Assembly (NCBI RefSeq): GCF_016925635.1
Contig: NZ_CP070490.1
Coordinates: forward strand, 3,168,001-3,232,000
Reading direction: 5' to 3'
From: Lysinibacillus fusiformis
GTDB taxonomy: Bacteria > Bacillota > Bacilli > Bacillales_A > Planococcaceae
DNA: 64,000 bases
The notes beneath the pieces were generated by a model that saw only the letters and a program-made list of their open reading frames with translations, made no database searches and had not been told where the DNA came from. Both the position numbers and the translations under genes were made by a program. Positions 10,355 through 17,825 of the stretch are shown in pieces (the first letter of the stretch is position 1; each line of letters opens with the position of its first letter).

Positions 10355-10378
10355 TAACATGTATTGCTATTAATTGGC

Positions 10379-10404
10379 TGTAACTTCTATGAATGTAAGA
10401 CGAC
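10379..10404 (+). promoter_or_regulatory. SigX-type ECF promoter (autoregulatory)
   Basis: TGTAAC at 10379-10384, a 16-nt spacer and CGAC at 10401-10404 match the ECF promoter pattern known for SigX (AAC in the -35, CGWC in the -10). It lies about 30 bp ahead of the sigX start, so autoregulation is likely. Confidence 0.65.
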
Positions 10405-10432
10405 AAATATTATAGAACGGGGGTGGAGTGCT

Positions 10433-10966
10433 TTGAATGACTCCGTGTTCCATCGACTATACGATGCATATCACCAAGACGTGTTTCAGTTTTTAATATA
10501 TTTAGTAAAAAACCGTACACTTGCCGAAGATTTAGCACATGAAGTTTATGTACGAGTGTTGCGCTCATATGATCAATTTGCAGGGAATAGTAGTGAGAAA
10601 ACATGGCTATTTGCTATTGCCAAAAATGTAGCGATTGATCATTTTAGAAAGCAAGCTGTACGCCAAAAGCATTCACATGATTTCTTTGACTGGGAAACGG
10701 AACAGCTCCATTCAACCACACCATCACCGGAAGATATGCTACAGGCCAGTGATGAATTTATGCAGGTAGAATCAGCACTTGAAAACTGTACAGGCGACCA
10801 AAAAATGGTCATTATAATGCGCTATTTTCAGGATTTATCGATCGCAGAAACAGCGCAAATACTAGATTGGACAGAAGCTAAGGTAAAAACGACCCAGCAT
10901 CGAGCCATTAAATTTTTAAGGCAACAGCTACAGCCGATTAGAGAACAGGAGGCGAAACGGCAATGA
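10433..10966 (+). CDS. sigX: ECF RNA polymerase sigma factor SigX
   Basis: Extracytoplasmic-function sigma factor which in Bacillus controls cell-surface modification and resistance to cationic peptides. Region 2 is visible near residues 5-70 (YDAYHQDVFQFL, EDLAHEVYVRVL, KTWLFAIAKNVAIDHFRK), and region 4 lies near 115-165 (AETAQILDWTEAKVKTTQHRAIKFLR). The start is TTG 10433, preceded by GGAGTG; upstream in-frame codons do not align with the family. The product is 177 residues. It lies downstream of resE, as in B. subtilis, and overlaps rsiX by 4 nt. Confidence 0.93.
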   Translation: MNDSVFHRLYDAYHQDVFQFLIYLVKNRTLAEDLAHEVYVRVLRSYDQFAGNSSEKTWLFAIAKNVAIDHFRKQAVRQKHSHDFFDWETEQLHSTTPSPEDMLQASDEFMQVESALENCTGDQKMVIIMRYFQDLSIAETAQILDWTEAKVKTTQHRAIKFLRQQLQPIREQEAKRQ

Positions 10967-12249
10967 CGCATAAGCCATTTGATGATGAACAGCTTGAATA
11001 TGTATTGAACAATGCCCCTAAGCTTTCTGACCACCGTTCAAAAGAAGAAATATTAAATCGGTTAATGGCAGATGCTCGCTTGCAGGATAATAGTCACCTT
11101 CAAGAAGCAATACAACAACCTATAGAGAATGAAGAAGCACAACAAGAAAGTAAACCTTCGATCCAAGATGAACGTCCATCACGATTTAAGTTCCGAAAAA
11201 TGCCGATTTTTACGAGTGTAGCAGCAGTTTTCGCGCTAACGGTACTCGTTGGCTCCATGTTCATGAATAATGACGCTAGCCAAAAAGATCTAGCTAGTAC
11301 TCCAGAAACGGCTAATTACGCTACTTTACAGGAAGATCGTTCTGCTAAAGACGCTGCTACGCAGGATGAAGCGCTTCAATCCAGTATTGTATCGGAGCAT
11401 GAGCGCATGTTATCTTTACGGTCATCTGTCTATGAGGAAGATGTGAAAGATGCTGTCGTTTTCCGTATTGGTTTAGCAGGACGTGATGCGGAAAGTGTGC
11501 CAATGACATATGTGATACCAAATGAGCGTGTAGCAACTGATTTTGGAACAGAAAAACCTTCTACTCTACAGATGTATGAGAAATACGCTCCTCAAATTGA
11601 TGAAGAAGCCAAAAGGTTTACAGATTATCATCCTTTTAAAGGTGAACTGAAGGAGAAGGAAGACAAGCTTGTCCACGTTTTACCAAAGGACAATGACTAT
11701 GATGTTGCTTCAGCTACCGTCAATGAGTATAAAGGAACTTTGGAAGATACATTCTCAGATTCTGAATATACGGAAGTGGAGATTCAAAATGAAGATGGCA
11801 CACCTTATGAGTTTTCTCAAGAGGGCGAGCCAAGCCAAGCTATGTCATTAACAAACGCCAAACATTTTAATTATTATTTATACCAAGATGGTAATGGTGC
11901 GGAATATCTGTCACCAGATTTCCGTCAAACATTTGCAAATGTTACAGAGGCACTTACACTCATGAAAAACAAAAATGATGATGTTTATGTAACAGTTGTT
12001 CCTGAAAATGTGACTTATACCGTGAAAGAGGAAGCGGAAGGTGTCGTCGTTACATTTGATATCCCCTTAGATTTAGCATCGATGGAGCCAATCCGCGCCA
12101 CGCAATTGATTGAGGCCATGATGTTAACTGCTGCTGGCTTTGGCCAACAATTACGCTTAGATAATGTGGTCCAAGAAAGCTGGGAAGGATTCGATTTGAA
12201 AACGTATTTGCCAAAGCCTGTGGGGCCAAATAAACAATATATGCCTTAG
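10963..12249 (+). CDS. rsiX: Anti-sigma-X factor RsiX
   Basis: Membrane-bound regulator that holds SigX inactive. The cytoplasmic N-terminus (residues 1-82) would bind SigX, a single transmembrane helix follows (about 83-101, FTSVAAVFALTVLVGSMF), and the rest is an extracytoplasmic domain of about 325 residues rich in acidic and Thr/Asn positions. At 428 residues it is somewhat longer than Bacillus RsiX. The ATGA overlap with sigX shows coupling. An insertion sequence begins 2 nt after the stop codon, so the native terminator has been displaced or replaced. Confidence 0.9.
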   Translation: MTHKPFDDEQLEYVLNNAPKLSDHRSKEEILNRLMADARLQDNSHLQEAIQQPIENEEAQQESKPSIQDERPSRFKFRKMPIFTSVAAVFALTVLVGSMFMNNDASQKDLASTPETANYATLQEDRSAKDAATQDEALQSSIVSEHERMLSLRSSVYEEDVKDAVVFRIGLAGRDAESVPMTYVIPNERVATDFGTEKPSTLQMYEKYAPQIDEEAKRFTDYHPFKGELKEKEDKLVHVLPKDNDYDVASATVNEYKGTLEDTFSDSEYTEVEIQNEDGTPYEFSQEGEPSQAMSLTNAKHFNYYLYQDGNGAEYLSPDFRQTFANVTEALTLMKNKNDDVYVTVVPENVTYTVKEEAEGVVVTFDIPLDLASMEPIRATQLIEAMMLTAAGFGQQLRLDNVVQESWEGFDLKTYLPKPVGPNKQYMP

Positions 12250-12289
12250 TCAAAAATGAGGCTGGGACAAAACCCACCTCTAAATTAAA

Positions 12290-12340
12290 AAGCCTGTGAA
12301 ATTTTACGATCAGTAAAATTTCACAGGCTTTAAATTTTTT
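12290..12340 (+). terminator. Perfect hairpin at the left end of IS1182 element
   Basis: Arms 12290-12307 and 12313-12330 are perfectly complementary (18 bp) around a GATCA loop and are followed by a T-rich tract. It would stop transcription reading in from rsiX, so it also serves as the rsiX terminator and shields the transposase gene. Confidence 0.85.
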
Positions 12341-12412
12341 CATAAAAAAATAAGGATCACTTCTGATAAAATTAAGTCACCACAACAAAATTATACAGAA
12401 AGAAGGATCCTT

Positions 12413-14017
12413 ATGTTTAAAAATTATAACATGAATCAATTAGTTTTGCCTTTAGATTTAGAAGTAACATTACAAAAAAATGATATTGCCTTCCATGTCC
12501 ACCATCTAGTTGAAAGTATCTCGCCTGAAGCGTTTGAACCATTCCTTCGAAATGAAGGCTGTCCCGCCTACCATCCACGCATGATGCTTAAAATTATCTT
12601 ATGTGCTTATACACAATCTGTCTTCTCAGGGCGTAAAATTGAAGCCCTATTAAAAGATAGTCTTCGGATGATGTGGCTAGCTCAAGGGTATGAACCAAGC
12701 TACCGCACGATCAACCGTTTTCGTGTTCAACCAGAAATGAAAGAGTTGATCCGCCAATGTTTCGTCCAATTCCGTTGCCAGTTGGTCCAAGAAGAATTAA
12801 TTGATCAGGAAGCTATTTTTATTGATGGAACAAAGATCGAAGCCAATGCGAACAAATTTACTTTCGTGTGGAAAAAATCCATCGAGAAATATCATAACGG
12901 ATTAATTGAAAAATCAAACCAGTTATACGATGAGCTACTCGAGAAAGAAATCATACCAGAAATTGAACGAGAAAATGTAGAAGAATTAGCAGTAGAAGAG
13001 CTCGCCCAGATGGTAGAAAAAGTAGACGAAGTGATTTCCGCGTATGATCAAAAAATAGAGGATTCATCGGATGTAGCTGCGCGAAAAGCTTTAAGAGCCG
13101 AACGGAAATTCCCAAAGCAAGCACGCAAACAATTAATCGACTATATTGTACGTAAACTAAAATATCAAAAAGACTTTGAAATCTTTGGCATGCGAAATAG
13201 TTATTCCAAGACGGACTCAGATGCCACATTTATGCGAATGAAGGATGACTATATGAAAAATGGTCAATTGAAAGCAGGTTATAACATCCAAGTCGCAACA
13301 GAAGGTCAATATGTGCTTGCCTATAGTATCTATTCGAACCCAACGGATACACGTACCTTAATCCCGTTTTTAGATGAAATCGAACAACATTATTTTGAAC
13401 TACCAAAACACGTTGTCGCAGATGCTGGATATGGTAGCGAACAAAATTATGATGATATCCTTTCGAATCGTAAACGAGAAGCCTTAATTACGTATAACTT
13501 GTATTTAAAAGAACAAAAGAAAAAGTATAAACAAAACGAATTCAATACAGCATACTGGGATTATGATGAAGAAAATGATCAATACACATGCCCGAACCAA
13601 CAACAGCTTGTATTTAAATATCGTACCACGAAAACGGATCAATATGATTTCACGCGCGAGTTTAAGGTATACGAATGTGAAGACTGTTCCGAATGCCCAT
13701 TCCGTTCATTATGTACAAAAGCAAAAGAAGGAAATAATCGTAAGTTAATAGTGAATGAGAAGTGGGAACAGCAAAAAGAATATGTAAGAACAAAGCTTTC
13801 AGAAGAAAAAACGAGTACCATTTATCGTCAACGCAAAATTGACGTGGAACCAGTTTTTGGATTCTTGAAAGCTAATTTGCGTTTCACTCGATTTTCTGTT
13901 CGAGGAAAATCGAAGGTTAAAAATGAAATAGGTCTGGCATTAATGGCTGTGAATTTAAGAAAATTCACAGCCATTAGGTATGGAGACAACATAAAAAATA
14001 GAGAAATCCTAATTTGA
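12413..14017 (+). CDS. IS1182-family transposase (DDE)
   Basis: Transposase of the surrounding insertion sequence, 534 residues. The N-terminal domain (1-120) has the IS1182/IS5-type pattern ending in SYRTINRFR. The catalytic core shows D in IFIDGTKIEANANK (near residue 142), D in VVADAGYGSEQN (near 340) and the C-terminal E region DVEPVFGFLKANLRFTRFSVRG (near 480). A Cys cluster near residues 423-436 (C..C..CPFRSLC) is typical of the family. The stop codon lies inside the right-end hairpin. The frame is intact, so the element may be active. Confidence 0.93.
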   Translation: MFKNYNMNQLVLPLDLEVTLQKNDIAFHVHHLVESISPEAFEPFLRNEGCPAYHPRMMLKIILCAYTQSVFSGRKIEALLKDSLRMMWLAQGYEPSYRTINRFRVQPEMKELIRQCFVQFRCQLVQEELIDQEAIFIDGTKIEANANKFTFVWKKSIEKYHNGLIEKSNQLYDELLEKEIIPEIERENVEELAVEELAQMVEKVDEVISAYDQKIEDSSDVAARKALRAERKFPKQARKQLIDYIVRKLKYQKDFEIFGMRNSYSKTDSDATFMRMKDDYMKNGQLKAGYNIQVATEGQYVLAYSIYSNPTDTRTLIPFLDEIEQHYFELPKHVVADAGYGSEQNYDDILSNRKREALITYNLYLKEQKKKYKQNEFNTAYWDYDEENDQYTCPNQQQLVFKYRTTKTDQYDFTREFKVYECEDCSECPFRSLCTKAKEGNNRKLIVNEKWEQQKEYVRTKLSEEKTSTIYRQRKIDVEPVFGFLKANLRFTRFSVRGKSKVKNEIGLALMAVNLRKFTAIRYGDNIKNREILI

Positions 14018-14040
14018 ATTCATTCAAATTAGGATTTCTC
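14001..14040. terminator. Perfect hairpin at the right end of IS1182 element
   Basis: Arms 14001-14018 and 14023-14040 form an 18-bp perfect stem around TTCA. The transposase stop codon (14015-14017) is inside the left arm. Probable terminator of the transposase gene and insulator toward the riboswitch. Confidence 0.8.
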
Positions 14041-14177
14041 ACTAATTGAGGCTAGTTATGTCCCAGCCTCATTTTTATAATACATACAAATCTAATCGGA
14101 TTTTTTTAAGCAGAACTATTTACTTTTTCTTGATAATTAATTATAGTAAGGTTGTAGTATAAAATAATATGATTCAT

Positions 14178-14356
14178 CTTCGGGGCAGGGTGAAAATCCC
14201 GACCGGCGGTAATAGAGTGGTAAACCGTTAATGTTTTTCATTAACTCGAATGGTTTATGCTACACTCTTCAGCCCGCGACCTGTGCAAATTTATTTGCAT
14301 GGCTGACTTGGTGTGATTCCAAGGCCGACAGTTAAAGTCTGGATGGGAGAAGATGG
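14178..14356 (+). ncRNA. FMN riboswitch (RFN element)
   Basis: The conserved FMN aptamer segments appear in order: CTTCGGGGCAGGGTG, AAATCCCGACCGGCGGT, CAGCCCGCGACC, TTGGTGTGATTCCAAGGCCG, ACAGTTAAAGTCTGGATGGG and AGAAGATGG. One variable arm (about 14212-14267) is extended by a long hairpin. The aptamer binds FMN and would favour the downstream terminator, lowering ribU expression when flavin is plentiful. Confidence 0.96.
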
Positions 14357-14473
14357 AGGTACGATCGTCATTCATTGTTATGAAGTGAACTATAGCCGAG
14401 CGCTTTTTTGTAGGGCTTTTTAAACAGTGCTCAAAAAATAGTTTATATTGACGCTTATTCGTCATGCCTTTCT

Positions 14474-14505
14474 CCCTTGTGCTTTTTCATGCATAAGGGT
14501 TTTTT
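14474..14505 (+). terminator. Riboswitch-controlled terminator ahead of ribU
   Basis: CCCTTGTGC (14474-14482) pairs with GCATAAGGG (14491-14499), followed by six T. It lies between the FMN aptamer and ribU, as expected for a transcription-attenuating RFN switch. Confidence 0.8.
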
Positions 14506-14576
14506 CATGCTAACAATTGAAAGATCGTCACCTTTCTTCTTGCGAGATTGAATCAGCAAAGAGGAGAGAGTTTTCT

Positions 14577-15164
14577 ATGAAGAAGAATGTTAAACTTCAA
14601 TCGTTTATTACGATTGGTATGCTGAGCAGTATTTCGTTTTTATTAATGCTTTTTAATTTCCCAATTCCGCCGTTCCCAGCATTTTTGGAAGTGGACTTTA
14701 GTGATATGCCTGCATTAATAGCAGCCATCACAATGGGGCCTGTAGCTGGTATTTTAGTAGAGTTATTTAAAAATGTATTGGATTGGATTTTCTCAGGAAC
14801 GCCAACAGGTGTGCCAGTAGGTCATATTGCTAACTTTACAACAGGTATTTTATTTATTTTACCAGTAAGCTTTATTTTTAATCGATTTAAAACAATTGCT
14901 GGTCTTGTTGGAGGTTTAGCAACAGGTACAGTCGTTATGGCAGTAGGCATGAGTATTTTAAACTATGTAGTATTTTTACCAATGTACACATACTTCTTAG
15001 GAATGGAACCTGTTGTAGGTGACTCACTTTATAAAATGATTGTCGCTGGGATTTTACCATTTAACATTGTGAAAGGTATTTTATTAACGGCTATTATGGC
15101 GTTTTTATTTACAACAATGCGCAAATGGATCGACCGTCAACGTTCTATCTATATATCAAAATAA
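14577..15164 (+). CDS. ribU: Riboflavin ECF transporter substrate-binding protein RibU
   Basis: Membrane S-component that captures riboflavin for the shared energy-coupling module (EcfAA'T, not in this window). The 195-residue protein has about six hydrophobic helices and the family features FPIPPFPAFLEVDFSDMPALI near residue 25 and KNVLDWIFSGTPTGVPVG near residue 70. ATG 14577 has GAGGAGAGAG 6 nt upstream. The FMN riboswitch and its terminator directly control it. A terminator follows. Confidence 0.95.
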   Translation: MKKNVKLQSFITIGMLSSISFLLMLFNFPIPPFPAFLEVDFSDMPALIAAITMGPVAGILVELFKNVLDWIFSGTPTGVPVGHIANFTTGILFILPVSFIFNRFKTIAGLVGGLATGTVVMAVGMSILNYVVFLPMYTYFLGMEPVVGDSLYKMIVAGILPFNIVKGILLTAIMAFLFTTMRKWIDRQRSIYISK

Positions 15165-15172
15165 TATACGCT

Positions 15173-15205
15173 AACCTCGGGTGAATATACCCGAGGTTTT
15201 TTTGT
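15173..15205 (+). terminator. Terminator after ribU
   Basis: AACCTCGGGT (15173-15182) pairs with ACCCGAGGTT (15189-15198) and is followed by a T run. Confidence 0.9.
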
Positions 15206-15407
15206 TGAAGGAATGATGGATAGGGTTTAAGGATGTAACGGATAAATTACTAAAAAGAACGGATAGAAAGGCAAAACTAACGGATAAACATAGAAAAAAG
15301 TAATGGAGTGTTCTAGCTATCTAGTACTTTATCATTATGACCTAGTCGAAAGCTATATTTTCATGTAAAATAGGGAAGAGTTTAGAATGTTTGAGGAGTT
15401 TGAAGAG

Positions 15408-16754
15408 ATGAGTGAACAAAAGGGACAGTGGTCTAGTAAATTAGGATTTATTTTAGCATCAGCAGGTGCTGCAATTGGACTAGGGGCAATTTGGAAACTA
15501 CCCTATGTAACGGGACAAAGTGGTGGAGGAGCGTTTTTCCTAATCTTTGTGTTATTTACCTTGTTAATAGGGTTACCAATGCTATTGTCCGAGTATGTTT
15601 TGGGACGTGGTACACAATCAGAGGCTGTAACGGCATATAAAAAAATTGCTCCGACAAAGTCAGGCTGGGCTTGGATTGGTCGAATGGGTGTACTAGGTTG
15701 TTTTTTATTATTAACTTTTTATAGTGTAGTTGGAGGTTGGATCTTTATTTATAGCGGGCTCGGTGTTGCTGGCGCTGTAATCGATCCAGCAGTAGATCCA
15801 GCTGAGCTATTTGGAAAAATTATAGGTACGCCTTGGATTACGCTAGTTGGTTTAGTGTTGTTTACATTAGCCAATGTACTTGTGATTTCGTTAGGTGTAC
15901 AAAATGGGATTGAAAAGGCCAATAAATGGATGATGCCGCTACTCTTTATAATGTTCATTGTCCTTGTTGTGCGTGCTGTTACATTGGATGGGGCAATGGA
16001 GGGCGTAAAATTCTTCTTATGGCCTGATTTCTCGAATATTACTGGAAAGGCATTATTAGAAGCGCTGGGGCAATCGTTCTTTGGGTTAGCAGTGGGATTC
16101 TCTTGTCTTGTTACATATAGTTCTTATCTAAAAAAAGATGTAAGTCTGCCAAATTCAGCAGGTTCTGTTGTGCTGTTAACTGTGCTAGTCTCATTTTTAG
16201 CAGGATTAGCGATTTTCCCTGTTGTGTTCGCCTTTGATTTAGAGCCAGCAGCGGGTCCAGGCTTGCTATTTATGGTGCTACCAACAGCTTTCAGTCAAAT
16301 GCCATTCGGTGAAGTATTTTTAGCGATGTTTTTATTACTATTTTTATTTGCCACATTAACGTCATCATTTAGTTTATATGAAATTATTGTCGCGGCATTT
16401 ATGGAACATAGTCAGAAATCACGTCCAATGTGGACACTTTTACTTGGTATAGTCGTATTTATTGCAGCTATTCCAGCAGCACTTTCTTCTAGTGTTTTAT
16501 CGGATATAACGATTTTTGAGAAAAGTATTTTTGATGCAACCGATTTTCTAGTGTCAAACATCATGCTTCCATTAGGAAATTTATTCATTGCTATCTTTAT
16601 TGCCCATGTAGTGGATAAAGAATTTGTGAAAAGAGAATTGTTAATGGGTAGTCAAATGGGACAAGGCTATTATTCATCATATCGTATGTTAATGTTAGTT
16701 GTCGTACCGATCATCATTCTTGTCGTGTTTGTTAATATGCTACTGCAATATTAA
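15408..16754 (+). CDS. Sodium-dependent transporter, NSS/SNF family
   Basis: LeuT-fold sodium symporter of the neurotransmitter:sodium symporter family, probably importing an amino acid. The first helix has the diagnostic GFILASAGAAIGLGAIWKLPY with the sodium-site residues, followed by GGGAFFLIF; about 11-12 helices are visible over 448 residues, and bacterial members with 11 helices are common. Two starts are possible: ATG 15408 (GAGGAG at 9 nt) gives a start typical of the family, while ATG 15387 (GGGAAGAG at 6 nt) adds seven residues. The substrate cannot be read from sequence. Confidence 0.88.
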   Translation: MSEQKGQWSSKLGFILASAGAAIGLGAIWKLPYVTGQSGGGAFFLIFVLFTLLIGLPMLLSEYVLGRGTQSEAVTAYKKIAPTKSGWAWIGRMGVLGCFLLLTFYSVVGGWIFIYSGLGVAGAVIDPAVDPAELFGKIIGTPWITLVGLVLFTLANVLVISLGVQNGIEKANKWMMPLLFIMFIVLVVRAVTLDGAMEGVKFFLWPDFSNITGKALLEALGQSFFGLAVGFSCLVTYSSYLKKDVSLPNSAGSVVLLTVLVSFLAGLAIFPVVFAFDLEPAAGPGLLFMVLPTAFSQMPFGEVFLAMFLLLFLFATLTSSFSLYEIIVAAFMEHSQKSRPMWTLLLGIVVFIAAIPAALSSSVLSDITIFEKSIFDATDFLVSNIMLPLGNLFIAIFIAHVVDKEFVKRELLMGSQMGQGYYSSYRMLMLVVVPIIILVVFVNMLLQY

Positions 16755-16757
16755 AGA

Positions 16758-16791
16758 AAAGGTGTATTCCATCTAATAGGAATACACCTTT
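16758..16791. terminator. Bidirectional terminator, left copy of a duplicated pair
   Basis: A 13-bp stem (16758-16770 with 16779-16791) lies right after the symporter gene. The same 34-bp hairpin recurs at 17352-17385 with 2 differences, on the other side of dispersed repeat copy 1. Confidence 0.9.
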
Positions 16792-16793
16792 CA

Positions 16794-17351
16794 TAGTGTT
16801 GAAAAACAAAACCATCAATAGAATTTTTGTGAAAGGTGAAAATGGTTTCCGTTGCAGGCTACTTGCTTTCCTGTGGGCGAGCGCCGAATCGCTTCCTCCG
16901 CTACCGCTCCGTGCAGGGTTTCGCCTGTCTCGCTATCCCACGGGAGTCAAGTAGCCCTCCACTCCAACCCATAAATATTTAATTTTTTTAGCAAAGATTT
17001 CCAAATAAAATGAAGATGTTCACTACTCTTTATGGAGGAGTGTTGTCACGCATCACTTCTCCACATTGAAAATAAAGGGCCTATCCCCCTAAGAATACAG
17101 TTATTGGGCTATTTGATTGCTATGCTAGTATGAAAAAAAGTAAAGACATTTTGCAGCATGGTTGATTGGAGTGGAGCCAGCGTCACTCCTAGGGGATTTA
17201 GCGTCACAGATGAGACCCTGGAGCGAACGGAAGTGAGTGAAGCGGCTCATCGGACGCCCCCTGGAAAGGACGCTGGCGGAACGGAAATCAACCCCTCGCC
17301 TTGCTAAAAGATCTTTTTCTGCTAGTGACATGATCTTTTTTCAACAACATG
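16794..17351 (+). repeat. Dispersed intergenic element, copy 1 (full length)
   Basis: A 558-bp non-coding unit between convergent genes. The left end starts TAGTGTTGAAAAAC and the right end finishes CAACAACATG; the ends resemble each other in inverted orientation (TTGAAAAA against TTTTTCAA). Module A (about 16850-16970) and module B (about 17160-17305) are G+C-rich imperfect palindromes and are inverted relatives of each other. They share TTGGAGTGG, ACCCTG, GAGCG, AAGCG, GGAAAG and AACGGAAA in the same order once A is reversed. An AT-rich spacer of about 190 bp separates them. Three further copies occur in this window. The element lies between duplicated terminator hairpins. Confidence 0.88.
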
Positions 17352-17388
17352 AAAGGTGTATTCCGTCTAATAGGAATACACTTTTTTT
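17352..17388. terminator. Bidirectional terminator, right copy of a duplicated pair
   Basis: Same hairpin as 16758-16791 (32 of 34 positions identical), directly abutting the right end of repeat copy 1 and followed by T. It serves the minus-strand STAS gene side and the plus strand. Confidence 0.88.
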
Positions 17389-17401
17389 AGTATGACAAGA
17401 A

Positions 17402-17788
17402 TTAATATTCGTTAAGTGATAGCTCTCCTAGCCAATCTTCTTTAATAATTTTCTTTGCTTGTTCTTCGCTTTTGGCAATAGGGAATACTTTATCAACCTG
17501 TGAAATAGCGAATAAGTTGCGAATGAAATCATCGACGACAATAATGGCAATTTTTTTATCTTTTACAGACACCTTCTTAGCGAAATTAACGATCATACCG
17601 AATCCGGTGCTATCGATATTTGTAACCTTTTGCATATCGATAATGTATCCGTGTTTTGTGTCCAAGCTAAGTGTTTGCAGCTCTGACTTTATATCTTCAA
17701 TTATCCCGTATTCTAAATCGCCAGTAAACGCAATCACAATATAATCAGCCTTTGTGTCAATATTCATTGCAATGTTCTTCTGATTCAT
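17402..17788 (-). CDS. STAS-domain anti-sigma factor antagonist (RsbV/SpoIIAA type)
   Basis: Small partner-switching protein of 128 residues. When unphosphorylated it would bind an RsbW-type kinase and free the kinase's target. The phosphorylation motif is conserved: S60 in NIDSTGFGMIV. The start is ATG 17788 with GGAGG about 10 nt upstream; the longer open frame upstream runs through the neighbouring chemoreceptor and is not coding. It is the last gene of a four-gene minus-strand group with an RsbW-like kinase and a PP2C phosphatase, which supply the natural opposing activities. Confidence 0.88.
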   Translation of the reverse strand: MNQKNIAMNIDTKADYIVIAFTGDLEYGIIEDIKSELQTLSLDTKHGYIIDMQKVTNIDSTGFGMIVNFAKKVSVKDKKIAIIVVDDFIRNLFAISQVDKVFPIAKSEEQAKKIIKEDWLGELSLNEY

Positions 17789-17825
17789 CCTATAGCGCCT
17801 CCATTTTTCTTTACTTGTTTGGGAT

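Larger units (their letters stand above)
12252..14076. mobile_element. Complete IS1182-family insertion sequence
   Basis: A 1825-bp element bounded by near-perfect inverted repeats: 12252-12273 on the left and 14055-14076 on the right, 21 of 22 positions matching, with core ATGAGGCTGGGACA. It encodes one intact transposase. Two perfect 18-bp hairpins lie inside the ends (12290-12330 and 14001-14040), and a third lies in the 3' coding part (about 13946-13979). No clear target duplication is visible; the flanks are AGTC and ATAA. It sits between rsiX and the FMN riboswitch without breaking either. Confidence 0.9.

Noticed and set aside
17125-17331. Minus-strand open frame of 68 codons with close relatives at 25024-25392 and 57848-58084, and a plus-strand one at 61114-61302
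   Set aside because: They fall in module B of the dispersed repeat and are open only because the G+C-rich palindrome lacks stops; no ribosome binding sites, and ends differ among copies. The similarity of the peptides reflects repeated DNA, not a protein family.
16794-17351. CRISPR array or phage attachment site as explanation of the repeats
   Set aside because: No short regular repeat-spacer pattern, no cas, integrase or phage genes; the unit is one long palindromic element per site.
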